Assembly (NCBI GenBank): GCA_950054255.1
Contig: CATLOR010000001.1
Location: forward strand, 647,589 to 711,588
Length of the DNA: 64,000 nucleotides
Reading direction: 5' to 3'
Source of the DNA: an uncultured Rickettsiales bacterium
GTDB taxonomy: Bacteria > Pseudomonadota > Alphaproteobacteria > Micavibrionales > GCA-2720935
Shown: positions 10,095 to 19,730 of the stretch, one piece after another
How positions within the stretch are numbered: the first letter of the stretch is position 1
Layout of the letters: each line of letters begins with the position of its first letter
Notes under the pieces: model-generated
Databases searched by the model: none
Told to the model about the DNA's origin: nothing
What the model saw: only the letters and a program-made list of their open reading frames with translations
Made by a program: the position numbers and the translations under genes

Positions 10095-11837
10095 ATGTCA
10101 GAAACAGGTTATGATGATTTTGTAAGACAAATTGAAGGTTATTCAGAAGAGTTACAATGCTATTTGTCGCTTACGCTTATTGTTGATGAAATGAGCGGAG
10201 ATTTCCAATTAGAAGAATGTCGTGTGACAAGCAATAGCGAGCATTTAGGCGAAGATGCGTCTTTCTTAATGGGGAAAGAAATTCATATTCTAGATCATGC
10301 TCAAGCGACGGTCTATACGCTGACTTTTTCAGATAAAGGAAATCACGTAACGGGTAAACTGGAAGAGCAAAAATTAGCACAAGAACGAAATGTTCAATTT
10401 AGAGATATCTATTCTGGTATGTTGTTCGAGATTACATTTGGTGTTGATGGCGTGCCAAGGCGTGTTGGCTTTAGAGCAGATGAACCATTCATTGGTAGTG
10501 AAGGCGAAGATAAACCTCTGACAAAAACAAAAGAGGGTGATTATGAGGTGAATAATAGTCACTTCGTAAATAGAACATTTACTGTTTATAATCAGGCTAA
10601 ACAAGAGATGCTTAAGATGAGTCTTGGTGAAAATGGCTTGAATGGGCGTGTGAAGTTCTCTGATCATAAAAAAGGCGTTACATTAAAAGCGTTAATGAAA
10701 AGCCTTAACAAACAAAAGTCAGCTACCGCTGATGAAGGTGTGAGTGCAGAAGATAAGCAATTAGAAGCGATTTCAAAATTAGATAATTTGATTGAAGAAG
10801 TGCGTCAGTTGCCAGCTCTTGGTGATCGTATGCAAATTTTGGAGCAAATCCAAGCGAAAGCTCATGCAAGTTACGCCTTGTCAAAAATTTATGATGCAGA
10901 AGAACTTGAGGATAAGGATCCTCTATTAGGTTCTGTTACCTCTGGATTTGGGCATATGGCTTTATTGGGTAATCCTGGAACATTAAAGACTGTTATGGGT
11001 GAAGTTCTCTATGAAGCCGGCAAAGCAAGCGGAAAAGTTGAAGGTCCATTAAAATGGGTAAATGGCCGTGATATCGTTAAGGGGTATGTTGGTCAAACTG
11101 AAACGAAGATGAAAAGCATTATTGATGAAGTGATTGCTCAAAAAGGGATGCTTATTATTGATGAATTTCATGCTCTTAATGATGTAGGTCTTAGCAATAA
11201 AGGCGCTGAATTCGGCGCGAATGCAGTTCGTATGTTAATTGGTGCGATGGAAACAAACCGCGATGATTTTACAGTTGTTTTAGCTGGATATCCAAAACCT
11301 GTTGAAGCGGCGATTAAGCAAATTGATCCTGGTTTGAAAGATCGTTTATCAATGATTTACAAGCTCGATGATTATAATGCAGATGAATTATATGAGATTT
11401 TTGAATATTTAGTGCCAAAACGTTATACGGTTTCACCAAAAGCCAAAGATATGGTGCGTGCAAAAATTAGCGATGCTGTTGCTAAAAAAGACGACACTTT
11501 TTCAAATGGCCGCTTGATGCGTAAGCTTGTGGCATCCCTTGTTGAAGCACAAAATCTAAGACATACGAGAGATGGCTTATTTAAAGAAATTTTGGACGTT
11601 GATGATTCTGGGGAATTAACAGAAGAATTCATTAAGGCGGCTAGAGCTGAGGCACGAAGCATCATCGCAGAAGATGTTGCGAATGTGGATTTGACGGCTC
11701 TAGATGAGAAAAAACATGTGAATAGCATGGGGTTTGCGGCGGATATTCGCTCACAAACACCTGCAAATGACATGGTGAAGCCTATTGTTGTGAAGAAACG
11801 CTCGAGGAAGCCGATTTCTGTTCGTATCACACCTTAA
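10095..11837 (+). CDS. AAA+ ATPase, CbxX/CfqX (CbbX)-like, with a novel-looking N-terminal region
   Basis: Start chosen at MSETGYDD (10095), preceded by aaggaagaa; the ORF track starts at 10059. Walker A-like ALLGNPGTLKTVMGEVL; VKGYVGQTETKMKSIIDEV; Walker B GMLIIDEFHAL; VVLAGYPKPVEAAIKQIDPGLKDRLSMIYKLDDY. Confidence 0.85.
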   Translation: MSETGYDDFVRQIEGYSEELQCYLSLTLIVDEMSGDFQLEECRVTSNSEHLGEDASFLMGKEIHILDHAQATVYTLTFSDKGNHVTGKLEEQKLAQERNVQFRDIYSGMLFEITFGVDGVPRRVGFRADEPFIGSEGEDKPLTKTKEGDYEVNNSHFVNRTFTVYNQAKQEMLKMSLGENGLNGRVKFSDHKKGVTLKALMKSLNKQKSATADEGVSAEDKQLEAISKLDNLIEEVRQLPALGDRMQILEQIQAKAHASYALSKIYDAEELEDKDPLLGSVTSGFGHMALLGNPGTLKTVMGEVLYEAGKASGKVEGPLKWVNGRDIVKGYVGQTETKMKSIIDEVIAQKGMLIIDEFHALNDVGLSNKGAEFGANAVRMLIGAMETNRDDFTVVLAGYPKPVEAAIKQIDPGLKDRLSMIYKLDDYNADELYEIFEYLVPKRYTVSPKAKDMVRAKISDAVAKKDDTFSNGRLMRKLVASLVEAQNLRHTRDGLFKEILDVDDSGELTEEFIKAARAEARSIIAEDVANVDLTALDEKKHVNSMGFAADIRSQTPANDMVKPIVVKKRSRKPISVRITP

Positions 11838-11976
11838 GAATTCACATATAAAACTTCCGTGTTAATGTTTTGACAAAGGTAATAAAAGTGACTAGAATCG
11901 GGGTATATGCTCAATTTTGGGCATGATTCTGATTTATTTATAATAAACATGTTCACTTTCTAAGGCCTTTATATTC

Positions 11977-13371
11977 ATGAGAGCCACATATTTTAAATCT
12001 TTGTTGATGACGAGCCTGATGACGATTGGGTTGTTATCTTATGGTGGTCAAGCTCAGGCAGATTTGTCTATATCTTATCCTGAAGATGAGTGGCGCGTTG
12101 AGCTCGTGCCAGGGTTAAAGGGGATAGAGAAAGCATATTGTTCTGCTACAGCAATTTACGATAATAGAGCGATCATGACATTTGGGATGATGCCAAATGG
12201 ACGTCGTTCGATGGTTGTTGATTTTCAAAAAGATCTATTTGAAGAAAGTAAAAGCTATAATGTACATATTACATTCCCATCAGGTGTGAATGGATCTTTG
12301 TCGGCTTTTTCAAGAAATAAGACAAGCTTAATCATACAAGGCGATGGTGATGATGTTTTATGGGGGCAAATAGCCAAACATGATTTGTTTAGCTATGATG
12401 TGGCTAATCATACGGCTTTATTCTCTCTTGAATATTTTAAGTTTATCGAACGTAATCTTGAACTCTGTATTGAGCGTATGAAAAAGATTGCTGAAAATCC
12501 AGACGCTTTTGAGCAAACAGAACTCGCGCTTGATAATCACTTTGATTTATCTCAGATCGATTTATTTAAGCGTAATGAAACATCTAAGATTGCTGAAGAA
12601 GTTAAAGAAACAGATTCTAGTCTTTTCTCTAAGAATTATGGTGATCGTTCTGAAGAGGCGCCTCTTAAACCATTAGTTCAAGAAACTGAAACACTTGTAT
12701 TGGAAAAGACAGATATTTTAGATCGCTTGTTCCTAACATTAGAGGGGTCTGAATATACGCCTGATATATGGATGTCACCAGATATTCCTGAAATGCCAGA
12801 TAATTATGTTGAGCCAGAAATGAATGTTGCTAAATCATTGGTTCCAGATGTTGCTGCAACGGCGATTGAAGAGGTGAAGATTGATCCTATATATGAAGCA
12901 AATCCCAAGCTTCCTTATGTTTTAAATGTGATGAGTGAAAATGCGGGTGTAAAGCCTGTAAAAGATTCTGTTAAGGAAGTTCAAGATAAAAACTTTTTAC
13001 GTTATGAGTGGATGAGCTCTCAAAATGTTCATGTGTTATTCGAGCAAATTAAATGGGTTGCAGGAAAAGATTTTAAAGAATTAGCGCAAGATTTTGTAGA
13101 TAGAAGTGAGCAGGTTTGTCCGACAGGCTTTTCAGCTGAGATTGGTGATATTAAGGAAGCGAATCCTTTTTATGTCGCCGAAGGTAAGATCTATTGTTTG
13201 GGCGGTGGTTTGAAAGATCGTTATACATCTTTGGCTTTTTATGCAGGACAGGGGGCTTTCACTGTTGTTGCGATTGAAGGGGCGTTCTCGCAAGTAGCCG
13301 ATGTTACACAAAAGAGAGATAAAGTTTTGGACACATTAATTGGTGTTACACAAAATAAAGGTGGCATTTAA
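11977..13371 (+). CDS. Hypothetical secreted protein (paralog of the next gene)
   Basis: Signal peptide MRATYFKSLLMTSLMTIGLLSYGGQAQA; C-terminal domain with VCPTGFSAEIGDIKEANPFYVAEGKIYCLG, matching the downstream gene. Confidence 0.75.
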   Translation: MRATYFKSLLMTSLMTIGLLSYGGQAQADLSISYPEDEWRVELVPGLKGIEKAYCSATAIYDNRAIMTFGMMPNGRRSMVVDFQKDLFEESKSYNVHITFPSGVNGSLSAFSRNKTSLIIQGDGDDVLWGQIAKHDLFSYDVANHTALFSLEYFKFIERNLELCIERMKKIAENPDAFEQTELALDNHFDLSQIDLFKRNETSKIAEEVKETDSSLFSKNYGDRSEEAPLKPLVQETETLVLEKTDILDRLFLTLEGSEYTPDIWMSPDIPEMPDNYVEPEMNVAKSLVPDVAATAIEEVKIDPIYEANPKLPYVLNVMSENAGVKPVKDSVKEVQDKNFLRYEWMSSQNVHVLFEQIKWVAGKDFKELAQDFVDRSEQVCPTGFSAEIGDIKEANPFYVAEGKIYCLGGGLKDRYTSLAFYAGQGAFTVVAIEGAFSQVADVTQKRDKVLDTLIGVTQNKGGI

Positions 13372-14423
13372 TGAGGTTTAGAAGAAATAATTTTCACAAA
13401 ATATTTATAAATGCGACAGTTGTAGCCGTTGCTTTACTCGGATTTTTGTCATCTTCTGCACATGCGTGGCAAATTAAGAAATATGATTCAAATTATGAAG
13501 ATACGCATACATTTCCATTTTGTGCAATTGAGAATAGATATGAAGAAATGGGGCTAACCCTCTTTATCGCTAAATCAATTGGTGAGAAAGAGAAAATGCT
13601 TATTGGTTTTCGCCAAGGGCTTTTAAAAGAAGATAAAAACTATAAGATTACGCTTTCTTTGGAAACAAAAGGACAGCAACCCAAACTTGTTAAAGCCGTC
13701 ACAAGTGCTTTGGATAAGGATTTGTTGGAATTATCGTTACTTGAGGCAGGGTTAGACATTGATACACTTTTAAGTTATCAGCGTATGAATATTATCGGGT
13801 TTGGTGATACGGTCACGATTGATTTTGTGCCTGCTGAGTTAGAGCAAGGTGTAACAGATCTTGAAGCTTGTATGGAGGCGATACAGCTTGAATACTCTAA
13901 ATATAAGGCAAAAGTAGATGATGAGATTGCTCAAAAAGAAGCACAAATGGAACGTGATCGCTTATATGTGAATGCGGTTCAGCAGGTTTTAGATTATGCT
14001 AATATCCCATATCGTGAGATCGAAGATAAAAGAATTGAGGATGTCTTATTACGTCGCTCAGGGGTTATTACTTGGAAATCTAAATATTTATTAGGCGCTG
14101 TTCGTTTGCTTCCTTTTTCTCATGAAAATGGGTTTAGAGCAGCTGCTGAGACATACTTAAATGAATTTAGAAAAATCTGCCCGAATGGCTTTGTGAATGA
14201 TATTGGACAAAATGAGACTCAAGGTTCATTAACCTTTATTCGCTCTGATATAGCATGTGCACGTGATAAAAGCGATCATCTGCTTTCTGTTTTATTTGTA
14301 AAGAAAGAGAAAAATGCTATTGCTTTCTTACAAGAAGGGCGTATGCAACAGGCAACAGAAGTGATTGCTGTGCGTAATGATTTATTGAAAGCATTCCAAA
14401 AGATTGCGGACTCTCAGCCATAA
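13371..14423 (+). CDS. Hypothetical secreted protein (paralog of the upstream gene)
   Basis: Signal peptide FINATVVAVALLGFLSSSAHA; ICPNGFVNDIGQNETQGSLTFIRSDIACAR; start overlaps the upstream stop. Confidence 0.75.
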   Translation: MRFRRNNFHKIFINATVVAVALLGFLSSSAHAWQIKKYDSNYEDTHTFPFCAIENRYEEMGLTLFIAKSIGEKEKMLIGFRQGLLKEDKNYKITLSLETKGQQPKLVKAVTSALDKDLLELSLLEAGLDIDTLLSYQRMNIIGFGDTVTIDFVPAELEQGVTDLEACMEAIQLEYSKYKAKVDDEIAQKEAQMERDRLYVNAVQQVLDYANIPYREIEDKRIEDVLLRRSGVITWKSKYLLGAVRLLPFSHENGFRAAAETYLNEFRKICPNGFVNDIGQNETQGSLTFIRSDIACARDKSDHLLSVLFVKKEKNAIAFLQEGRMQQATEVIAVRNDLLKAFQKIADSQP

Positions 14424-14520
14424 AAATAAAAAGCATTTTTCATTCTATCTAAAGCTAATCTTTTTTTAATATTTAAAGAGCATAATGAACGTTGGTAGAA
14501 CGTCAGAAGACGCTGCCAAA

Positions 14521-14534
14521 ACACACACACACAC
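14521..14534. repeat. (AC)7 dinucleotide tract 21 bp upstream of the EAL-protein start codon
   Basis: Direct read: acacacacacacac. Confidence 0.9.
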
Positions 14535-14555
14535 AAAGATTAGCGAGCTGATTTT

Positions 14556-16277
14556 ATGTCTTTAGAAGAGATCAAAAAAAATAGCGATATATTGTATAAG
14601 ATGCTTGAAATGTCAGGTGATATTGGATTTATCTGGGATGTTCAAGGTGAAGCTGTGGAATGGATTGGAGATATTCATAAGATTCTACATGAGGATAATC
14701 GCGAAGAAGTAATTAATTTTTCTTATATTAATAAACATATCAATCCACAAGATTTACCAAAAAGATTACAGCATGTACATGCTCTTATATCATATCAAAA
14801 AAACTATGAATGCGATTATCGCATTAGAACAGCCCAAGGGGAAACTGTCTGGTTAAGAGAGATTGGTTTTATCGAGAAGCTGGCAAATATGGATGCTCCA
14901 CTTTATTACGGGATTGTTCGTGACATTACCCGTGAAAAAGAAGAAGTCCAAGATTTACAAGCTATTGCTTATCTAAATCTTGGCGTGAATATGCCTAACT
15001 TGGAAGGTTTTAGCCAATTGATGGAAGATGAAATTAAATATGCTTATCAAACAAATCAATCAGGGACTTTCTTTTGTGTTGGAATAGATAGTTTATGTGC
15101 GATTGAAGAAGCTTATGATTCCAAAATTACGGAAGAGGTTTTTAAGCAAGTTGCCCTAAGATTAGAAACATTAGTAGGGCGAGAGGCTAAGATTGGTGTT
15201 TTATCAGGTGATAGTTTTGGTGTTCTTATACCGAAATTAGATATTGAGAATAGACGTTATAAAGCCTTTGATCTGATTAAAGCCTTCTCAAATAAGCCTA
15301 TTAAAACAAGTGAAGGGGAGGTTCGTGTAACAATTTCGGTAGGAAGCATCGAATATCCACGCGAAAATTTCTCTGCTCATAGCCTTATTCAAAGAGCACG
15401 AACAGCTCTTGATAGCGCACGCCACTTTGGTCAAAGCTCATATTATGCCTATGATTATTCGAATGAAAAAAGGGACGCTTTTAAGCATTGGGTTGTAACA
15501 AGTGATGATTTCATTAATGCGATGGAGGATGAGCGTATTAATTTAGCTTTCCAAGAGGTTATTGATACAAGTTCAGGTAAGACCTTATTTTATGAAGCTC
15601 TTATCCGTATGATTGATCAATCTGGTGAGGTTATCCCCGCGGGTATGTTTATGCCTGCTATTGAAAAGATGGGACTTTGTCGTTTTGCTGATGGCTTGGC
15701 GCTTAGAAAATCAATCGAAGAACTTACATATTATCCAGATATTTCTTTATCAATTAATGTATCAGCGCTCAGTTTAATGAGTGATGAATGGATGGATGTG
15801 GCAACAGAGTTGCTTAAAGACCGCCGTACTGTTGCTGAAAGATTAATTGTAGAGATTACAGAAACAGTTGCTATGAAAGATGTTGAACATATCAGCCATT
15901 TGATTGATGAGTTACATAAGCTTGGGTGCCGCGTTGCTTTGGATGATTTTGGCGCAGGGCAAACATCATTTAGCCAACTGAATATTTTAGATATTGATCT
16001 TATTAAGGTGGATAGCGAGTTTGTGCAATCTATGTCGCATAAAAAAGAAAACAAAGCCTTCTTAAAAGCAATGCATATGTTAGCGGACAGCTTTGACTTG
16101 CCATTAATTATCGAAGGTGTTGAAACAATGGAAATAGCAGAAGTCTTGCAAAAAGAAGGATTAAATAATTTTCAAGGCTTTGCTTATAGTATGCCAAGTT
16201 TAGAACGACTATGGTTACCAGAAGATCATAAAGATCGCCATCTTTTAAAAGAAGTAGCTATTGCAACACGTGCCTAA
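14556..16277 (+). CDS. PAS - degenerate GGDEF - EAL protein (probable c-di-GMP phosphodiesterase)
   Basis: GGDEF position reads SGDSF; EAL domain has FYEALIRM, DDFGAGQTSFSQL, IIEGVET and NNFQGFAYSMP. Confidence 0.88.
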   Translation: MSLEEIKKNSDILYKMLEMSGDIGFIWDVQGEAVEWIGDIHKILHEDNREEVINFSYINKHINPQDLPKRLQHVHALISYQKNYECDYRIRTAQGETVWLREIGFIEKLANMDAPLYYGIVRDITREKEEVQDLQAIAYLNLGVNMPNLEGFSQLMEDEIKYAYQTNQSGTFFCVGIDSLCAIEEAYDSKITEEVFKQVALRLETLVGREAKIGVLSGDSFGVLIPKLDIENRRYKAFDLIKAFSNKPIKTSEGEVRVTISVGSIEYPRENFSAHSLIQRARTALDSARHFGQSSYYAYDYSNEKRDAFKHWVVTSDDFINAMEDERINLAFQEVIDTSSGKTLFYEALIRMIDQSGEVIPAGMFMPAIEKMGLCRFADGLALRKSIEELTYYPDISLSINVSALSLMSDEWMDVATELLKDRRTVAERLIVEITETVAMKDVEHISHLIDELHKLGCRVALDDFGAGQTSFSQLNILDIDLIKVDSEFVQSMSHKKENKAFLKAMHMLADSFDLPLIIEGVETMEIAEVLQKEGLNNFQGFAYSMPSLERLWLPEDHKDRHLLKEVAIATRA

Positions 16278-16287
16278 TCTATAAAGA

Positions 16288-16884
16288 TTATTTTTTAGAT
16301 GTTGTCATCATCTCAGCAAGGTCTGATTGCATTTTTTGCATTTGTTTTTGCATTTTTTTCATTTGTTCAACAGGATTAAGCGTTTCTGGCATATCTGTTG
16401 GTGCGAATGCATTCATCATATCAACGGTTTGATCCATTGTTTTTTCTAGGATATTTTTATTCGTTTTATTCAGTTCTTCAATGTTGCCAAAGGGCATAAG
16501 ACCAGAGAAGGCATTTGCGAAATAGGATTGGATCTGCTCTTGGTTTTCAACAAATGTATTCATTGATTGTTCTAGATAGCGGGGCAGAACAGTGTTCATA
16601 TTCTCGCCATATAAAGAGATAAGCTGACGTAAGAAATCAATGGGAAGCAAGTTCTCACCTTTGTTTTCTTCTTCTATAATGATTTGAGTTAAGACAGAGC
16701 GTGTAATATCTTCATTTGTTTTTGCATCAACAACAATAAAATCACGATCTTCTTTTACCATGACACTTAGGTCATCTAATGTCACATAGCTACTTCTTTG
16801 AGTGTCATAGAGGCGACGGTTCGCATATTTCTTGATAACGACTTTGCCTTCTTTTTCAGCATTATGTTCCTTAGGGCGTGCCAT
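16288..16884 (-). CDS. phaR: Polyhydroxyalkanoate synthesis repressor PhaR
   Basis: VVIKKYANRRLYDTQRSSYVTLDDLSVMVKEDRDFIVVDAKTNEDITRSVLTQII; coiled-coil C-terminus. Confidence 0.93.
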   Translation of the reverse strand: MARPKEHNAEKEGKVVIKKYANRRLYDTQRSSYVTLDDLSVMVKEDRDFIVVDAKTNEDITRSVLTQIIIEEENKGENLLPIDFLRQLISLYGENMNTVLPRYLEQSMNTFVENQEQIQSYFANAFSGLMPFGNIEELNKTNKNILEKTMDQTVDMMNAFAPTDMPETLNPVEQMKKMQKQMQKMQSDLAEMMTTSKK

Positions 16885-16942
16885 TGTAAAATTCTCCTTT
16901 AAATTAGAGGTTCATCTTCACTGCCTCTAAGAGTATAAGAGA

Positions 16943-17581
16943 TTAAAGCTTTACGCCAGAAGAAAATGAAGCCGTATACTCAATGTCAGGAACAGCTGTT
17001 GGGTCTAAGCATATATATTGAGCCATATCACGTGGCTTTCCGCCATTGTAGCAAGGCTCACTTGCATGTAAGACTCCTTCAAGCGTAAAGCCTAAGCGTT
17101 CTGGTATGGCACGACTTTTTGCATTTCTTACATCGGCGCGAATTAAAACGCTCTGAGCATTAAAGTGATCAAAAGCAAATTTCAAAAGCGCTTGGCTACT
17201 CTCTGTCATATAGCCTTTTCCATGGTGCGTTTTATCTTGCCAATAGCCAATTTCGTATCGCCCAATCGCTGTGTTTTTTGGGTGAATACCTGTGCTTCCT
17301 ACGAAGTTTTCTGTTTCTTTTTCGAAAACCATCATTTGGAAGTTTTTACGAATAGCCCATTCAGCGATTTGAGTGCGAATAAAGCGTTTTGCTTCATCAA
17401 GGCTAAAGTCCTGTTCTGTTTGTGCCCAAAAAAACCAAGGTTGTAGGATATCTCTATTCTCAATTTTGGCTTTGTGAATAATTTTTATATCGTCTTCTTT
17501 TGGGGCACGAATGATTAAGCGTTCTGTTTCAATTCTGTCTGGAATATCGGAGTGAATATTCATGGTTATTTTCCTTCTCAA
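16943..17581 (-). CDS. GNAT family acetyltransferase (RimJ/RimL-like)
   Basis: IETERLIIRAPKEDD; EIGYWQDKTHHGKGYMTESSQALLKFAFDHFNAQSVLIRADVRNAKSRAIPERLGFTLEG. Confidence 0.88.
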   Translation of the reverse strand: MRRKITMNIHSDIPDRIETERLIIRAPKEDDIKIIHKAKIENRDILQPWFFWAQTEQDFSLDEAKRFIRTQIAEWAIRKNFQMMVFEKETENFVGSTGIHPKNTAIGRYEIGYWQDKTHHGKGYMTESSQALLKFAFDHFNAQSVLIRADVRNAKSRAIPERLGFTLEGVLHASEPCYNGGKPRDMAQYICLDPTAVPDIEYTASFSSGVKL

Positions 17582-17585
17582 CGAA

Positions 17586-17615
17586 AAAGCCCCAATACAG
17601 AAGTATCGGGGCTTT
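17586..17615 (-). terminator. Rho-independent terminator-like hairpin
   Basis: aaagccccaatac agaa gtatcggggcttt stem-loop; read on the minus strand it is followed by ttcg after a T-run. Lies downstream of the 47-aa ORF. Confidence 0.7.
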
Positions 17616-17638
17616 GCTATAATTTCTGTATATAATTC

Positions 17639-17782
17639 TTATTTTATGGTCAATTTTGGAGATCGTTTGTCATTTGCAGGGTTAAAGCGACCATTGATCG
17701 CGCGATCTAGAACATCACGTGGGTTTGTACCTTCGTGTCTTGGAGCTGTCATAGCCTCTAGTGCTTGTGCAAATGCTTTCAT
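17639..17782 (-). CDS. Small protein, 47 aa (not in the supplied ORF track)
   Basis: Minus-strand ATG at 17782 with agagga RBS: MKAFAQALEAMTAPRHEGTNPRDVLDRAINGRFNPANDKRSPKLTIK, followed by a terminator hairpin. Confidence 0.6.
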   Translation of the reverse strand: MKAFAQALEAMTAPRHEGTNPRDVLDRAINGRFNPANDKRSPKLTIK

Positions 17783-17956
17783 AATTTTTAATCCTCTATA
17801 AAGTGTCTGATTATTTTATTTCTATAAAAGAATCCCATAATCGTCAAGTTATTAATTTATCAATTATTCTGCTAGTATACGCTTATATAATATGGAAATC
17901 AATAAAATTTTATGTAAATCAGTAATTTTTTTTATTTTTCTTTTATTTTTAAGGGG

Positions 17957-18595
17957 TTAGTATATAGGTCTATGAGGGTCATAATCATTATCGATGTCAA
18001 AATCGAACCCGCCAAAGCCGATTAAGAGCTTACTATCAACTAAGTGAAGGCTACCATTTGGGTGAACTGCGATTGTCGCTTCAACTAAAGAGCCTTCAAA
18101 ATAGCAAGGAGTCGTAATCGTGAATTGTTCAGGGCTGACTTGGTAGCTGACGCGCATACCATCATATTTTTTGGCGATTTGTACACGAGTTTGATCTGTT
18201 ACAGCATCAAGATAGGGGGAGTTTTCTGGATCAAGTATTAGAAAAATATCACCGTCTGTTCCTTCAACACGATCAAAGAAGAATTCTAAATATTCGAGTG
18301 CATTGCGCTGTGTTAATTTAATTGGGTCATCTAAATTAGCGCGATAGATAGGGTCTGGTGCGCCATCAAGAAAGTAGAAAATCTGCCCATCACTTAAGAA
18401 TTCCAACGATAGAGAGGGCATTGTCGCATAGGTTGTAAATTTATAAAGGCGGAAATTATTGTAAAAAGGAAGACGCGCACAAGAAATTTCAACAGCAGAG
18501 TCACGCTTAAAAAGCGAGTCAAAGCTTTTTGATTGTACCTTCGATAAAATGTCACTCACATTTTCTTTTGGTACTATTTTCCAGTCTAGATACAT
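17957..18595 (-). CDS. Hypothetical protein
   Basis: 212-aa intact ORF; no recognised motif. Confidence 0.6.
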   Translation of the reverse strand: MYLDWKIVPKENVSDILSKVQSKSFDSLFKRDSAVEISCARLPFYNNFRLYKFTTYATMPSLSLEFLSDGQIFYFLDGAPDPIYRANLDDPIKLTQRNALEYLEFFFDRVEGTDGDIFLILDPENSPYLDAVTDQTRVQIAKKYDGMRVSYQVSPEQFTITTPCYFEGSLVEATIAVHPNGSLHLVDSKLLIGFGGFDFDIDNDYDPHRPIY

Positions 18596-18666
18596 ATAAT
18601 TTATCGAGTAAGTTTAAATAATCGTCTAAGAGTATATATGATTTGCAGATGGAAAAGCGAGAATTT

Positions 18667-19689
18667 TTAAGCAGCGAGACGCTTTTTTTCGATCATGTCT
18701 TCAACAATATCGGCGGCCTTGGCAATGAGGGTATAGTCTTTTGGGTTTTTTTGTGCATCTACACTGAGCATTTGGCGCCAGATTTTTGCTCCAGGACAAT
18801 TTTGATATAGTCCAAGCATATGTTTTGTTATATCGGTTAATTTAAGACCGAGGTCGATTTGTGTTTGAGCATAATGCATCATTTCCTCTGCAATTTCTCT
18901 CTTGGTTTTTATATGTTGCTGATTGTTAAAGATTGTTTTTTCAACTTCATACAAAAGCCATGGGTTGTGATAGGCTTCACGTCCAACCATAACACCATCA
19001 CAGTGATTAAGATGTGTTTGAATTTCGGGTAAAGTTTTGATGCCACCATTAATAATGATTTCAAGGGCAGGGAAATCCCGTTTTAATTGATAGACACGTT
19101 CATAATCCAGAGGGGGGATATCTCTGTTCTCTTTTGGGCTTAAGCCGTTTAACCATGCTTTTCTGGCATGAATTGTAAAACTTTTACAACCCGCTTCATA
19201 ACTTTTGCCAACAAAATCTGTTAAGAACTGATAAGAATCCTGTTCATCAATGCCTATACGTGTTTTAACGGTAACTTCTGTTTCTATCTCTTGTTGCATT
19301 GCTTTTACACAGTTTGCAACAAGATCAGGCGTACCCATTAAGCACGCACCAAAAGCTCCTTTTTGAACACGAGGACTTGGACAACCGCAATTGATATTGA
19401 TTTCATCATAGCCCCACTCTTCTCCTAATTTTGCAGCCTCAGCCATTTCTTTCGGATCGCTGCCTCCTAATTGTAAGGCAAGGGGATGTTCTTGTGGGTC
19501 GTTATAATTTAGATGAAAAGGAACATCACCGAACTTTAAAGCACCTGATGTGATCATGACTGTATAGAGTAAAGTGCTAGGAGATATTAAACGATGGAAA
19601 TAGCGGCAATGGCGATCTGTCCACGCCATCATAGGGGCGACACTAAAAATACGCGATAAGTCTTGCTTGCTTTTTTGTTTGTCTGTCAT
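18667..19689 (-). CDS. dusA: tRNA-dihydrouridine synthase A
   Basis: FSVAPMMAWTDRHCRYFHRLISPSTLLYTVMITSGAL; INCGCPSPRVQKGAFGACLM; IHARKAWLNGLSPKENR. Confidence 0.95.
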   Translation of the reverse strand: MTDKQKSKQDLSRIFSVAPMMAWTDRHCRYFHRLISPSTLLYTVMITSGALKFGDVPFHLNYNDPQEHPLALQLGGSDPKEMAEAAKLGEEWGYDEININCGCPSPRVQKGAFGACLMGTPDLVANCVKAMQQEIETEVTVKTRIGIDEQDSYQFLTDFVGKSYEAGCKSFTIHARKAWLNGLSPKENRDIPPLDYERVYQLKRDFPALEIIINGGIKTLPEIQTHLNHCDGVMVGREAYHNPWLLYEVEKTIFNNQQHIKTKREIAEEMMHYAQTQIDLGLKLTDITKHMLGLYQNCPGAKIWRQMLSVDAQKNPKDYTLIAKAADIVEDMIEKKRLAA

Positions 19690-19730
19690 TAAACCTAAAT
19701 ATGTTTTAATTTTAATATGCGTTAAACAAT

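Noticed and set aside
10095-11837. Rubisco activase (CbbX) assignment
   Set aside because: No cbbL/cbbS or Calvin-cycle genes nearby, and the Walker A and N-terminal region differ from CbbX.
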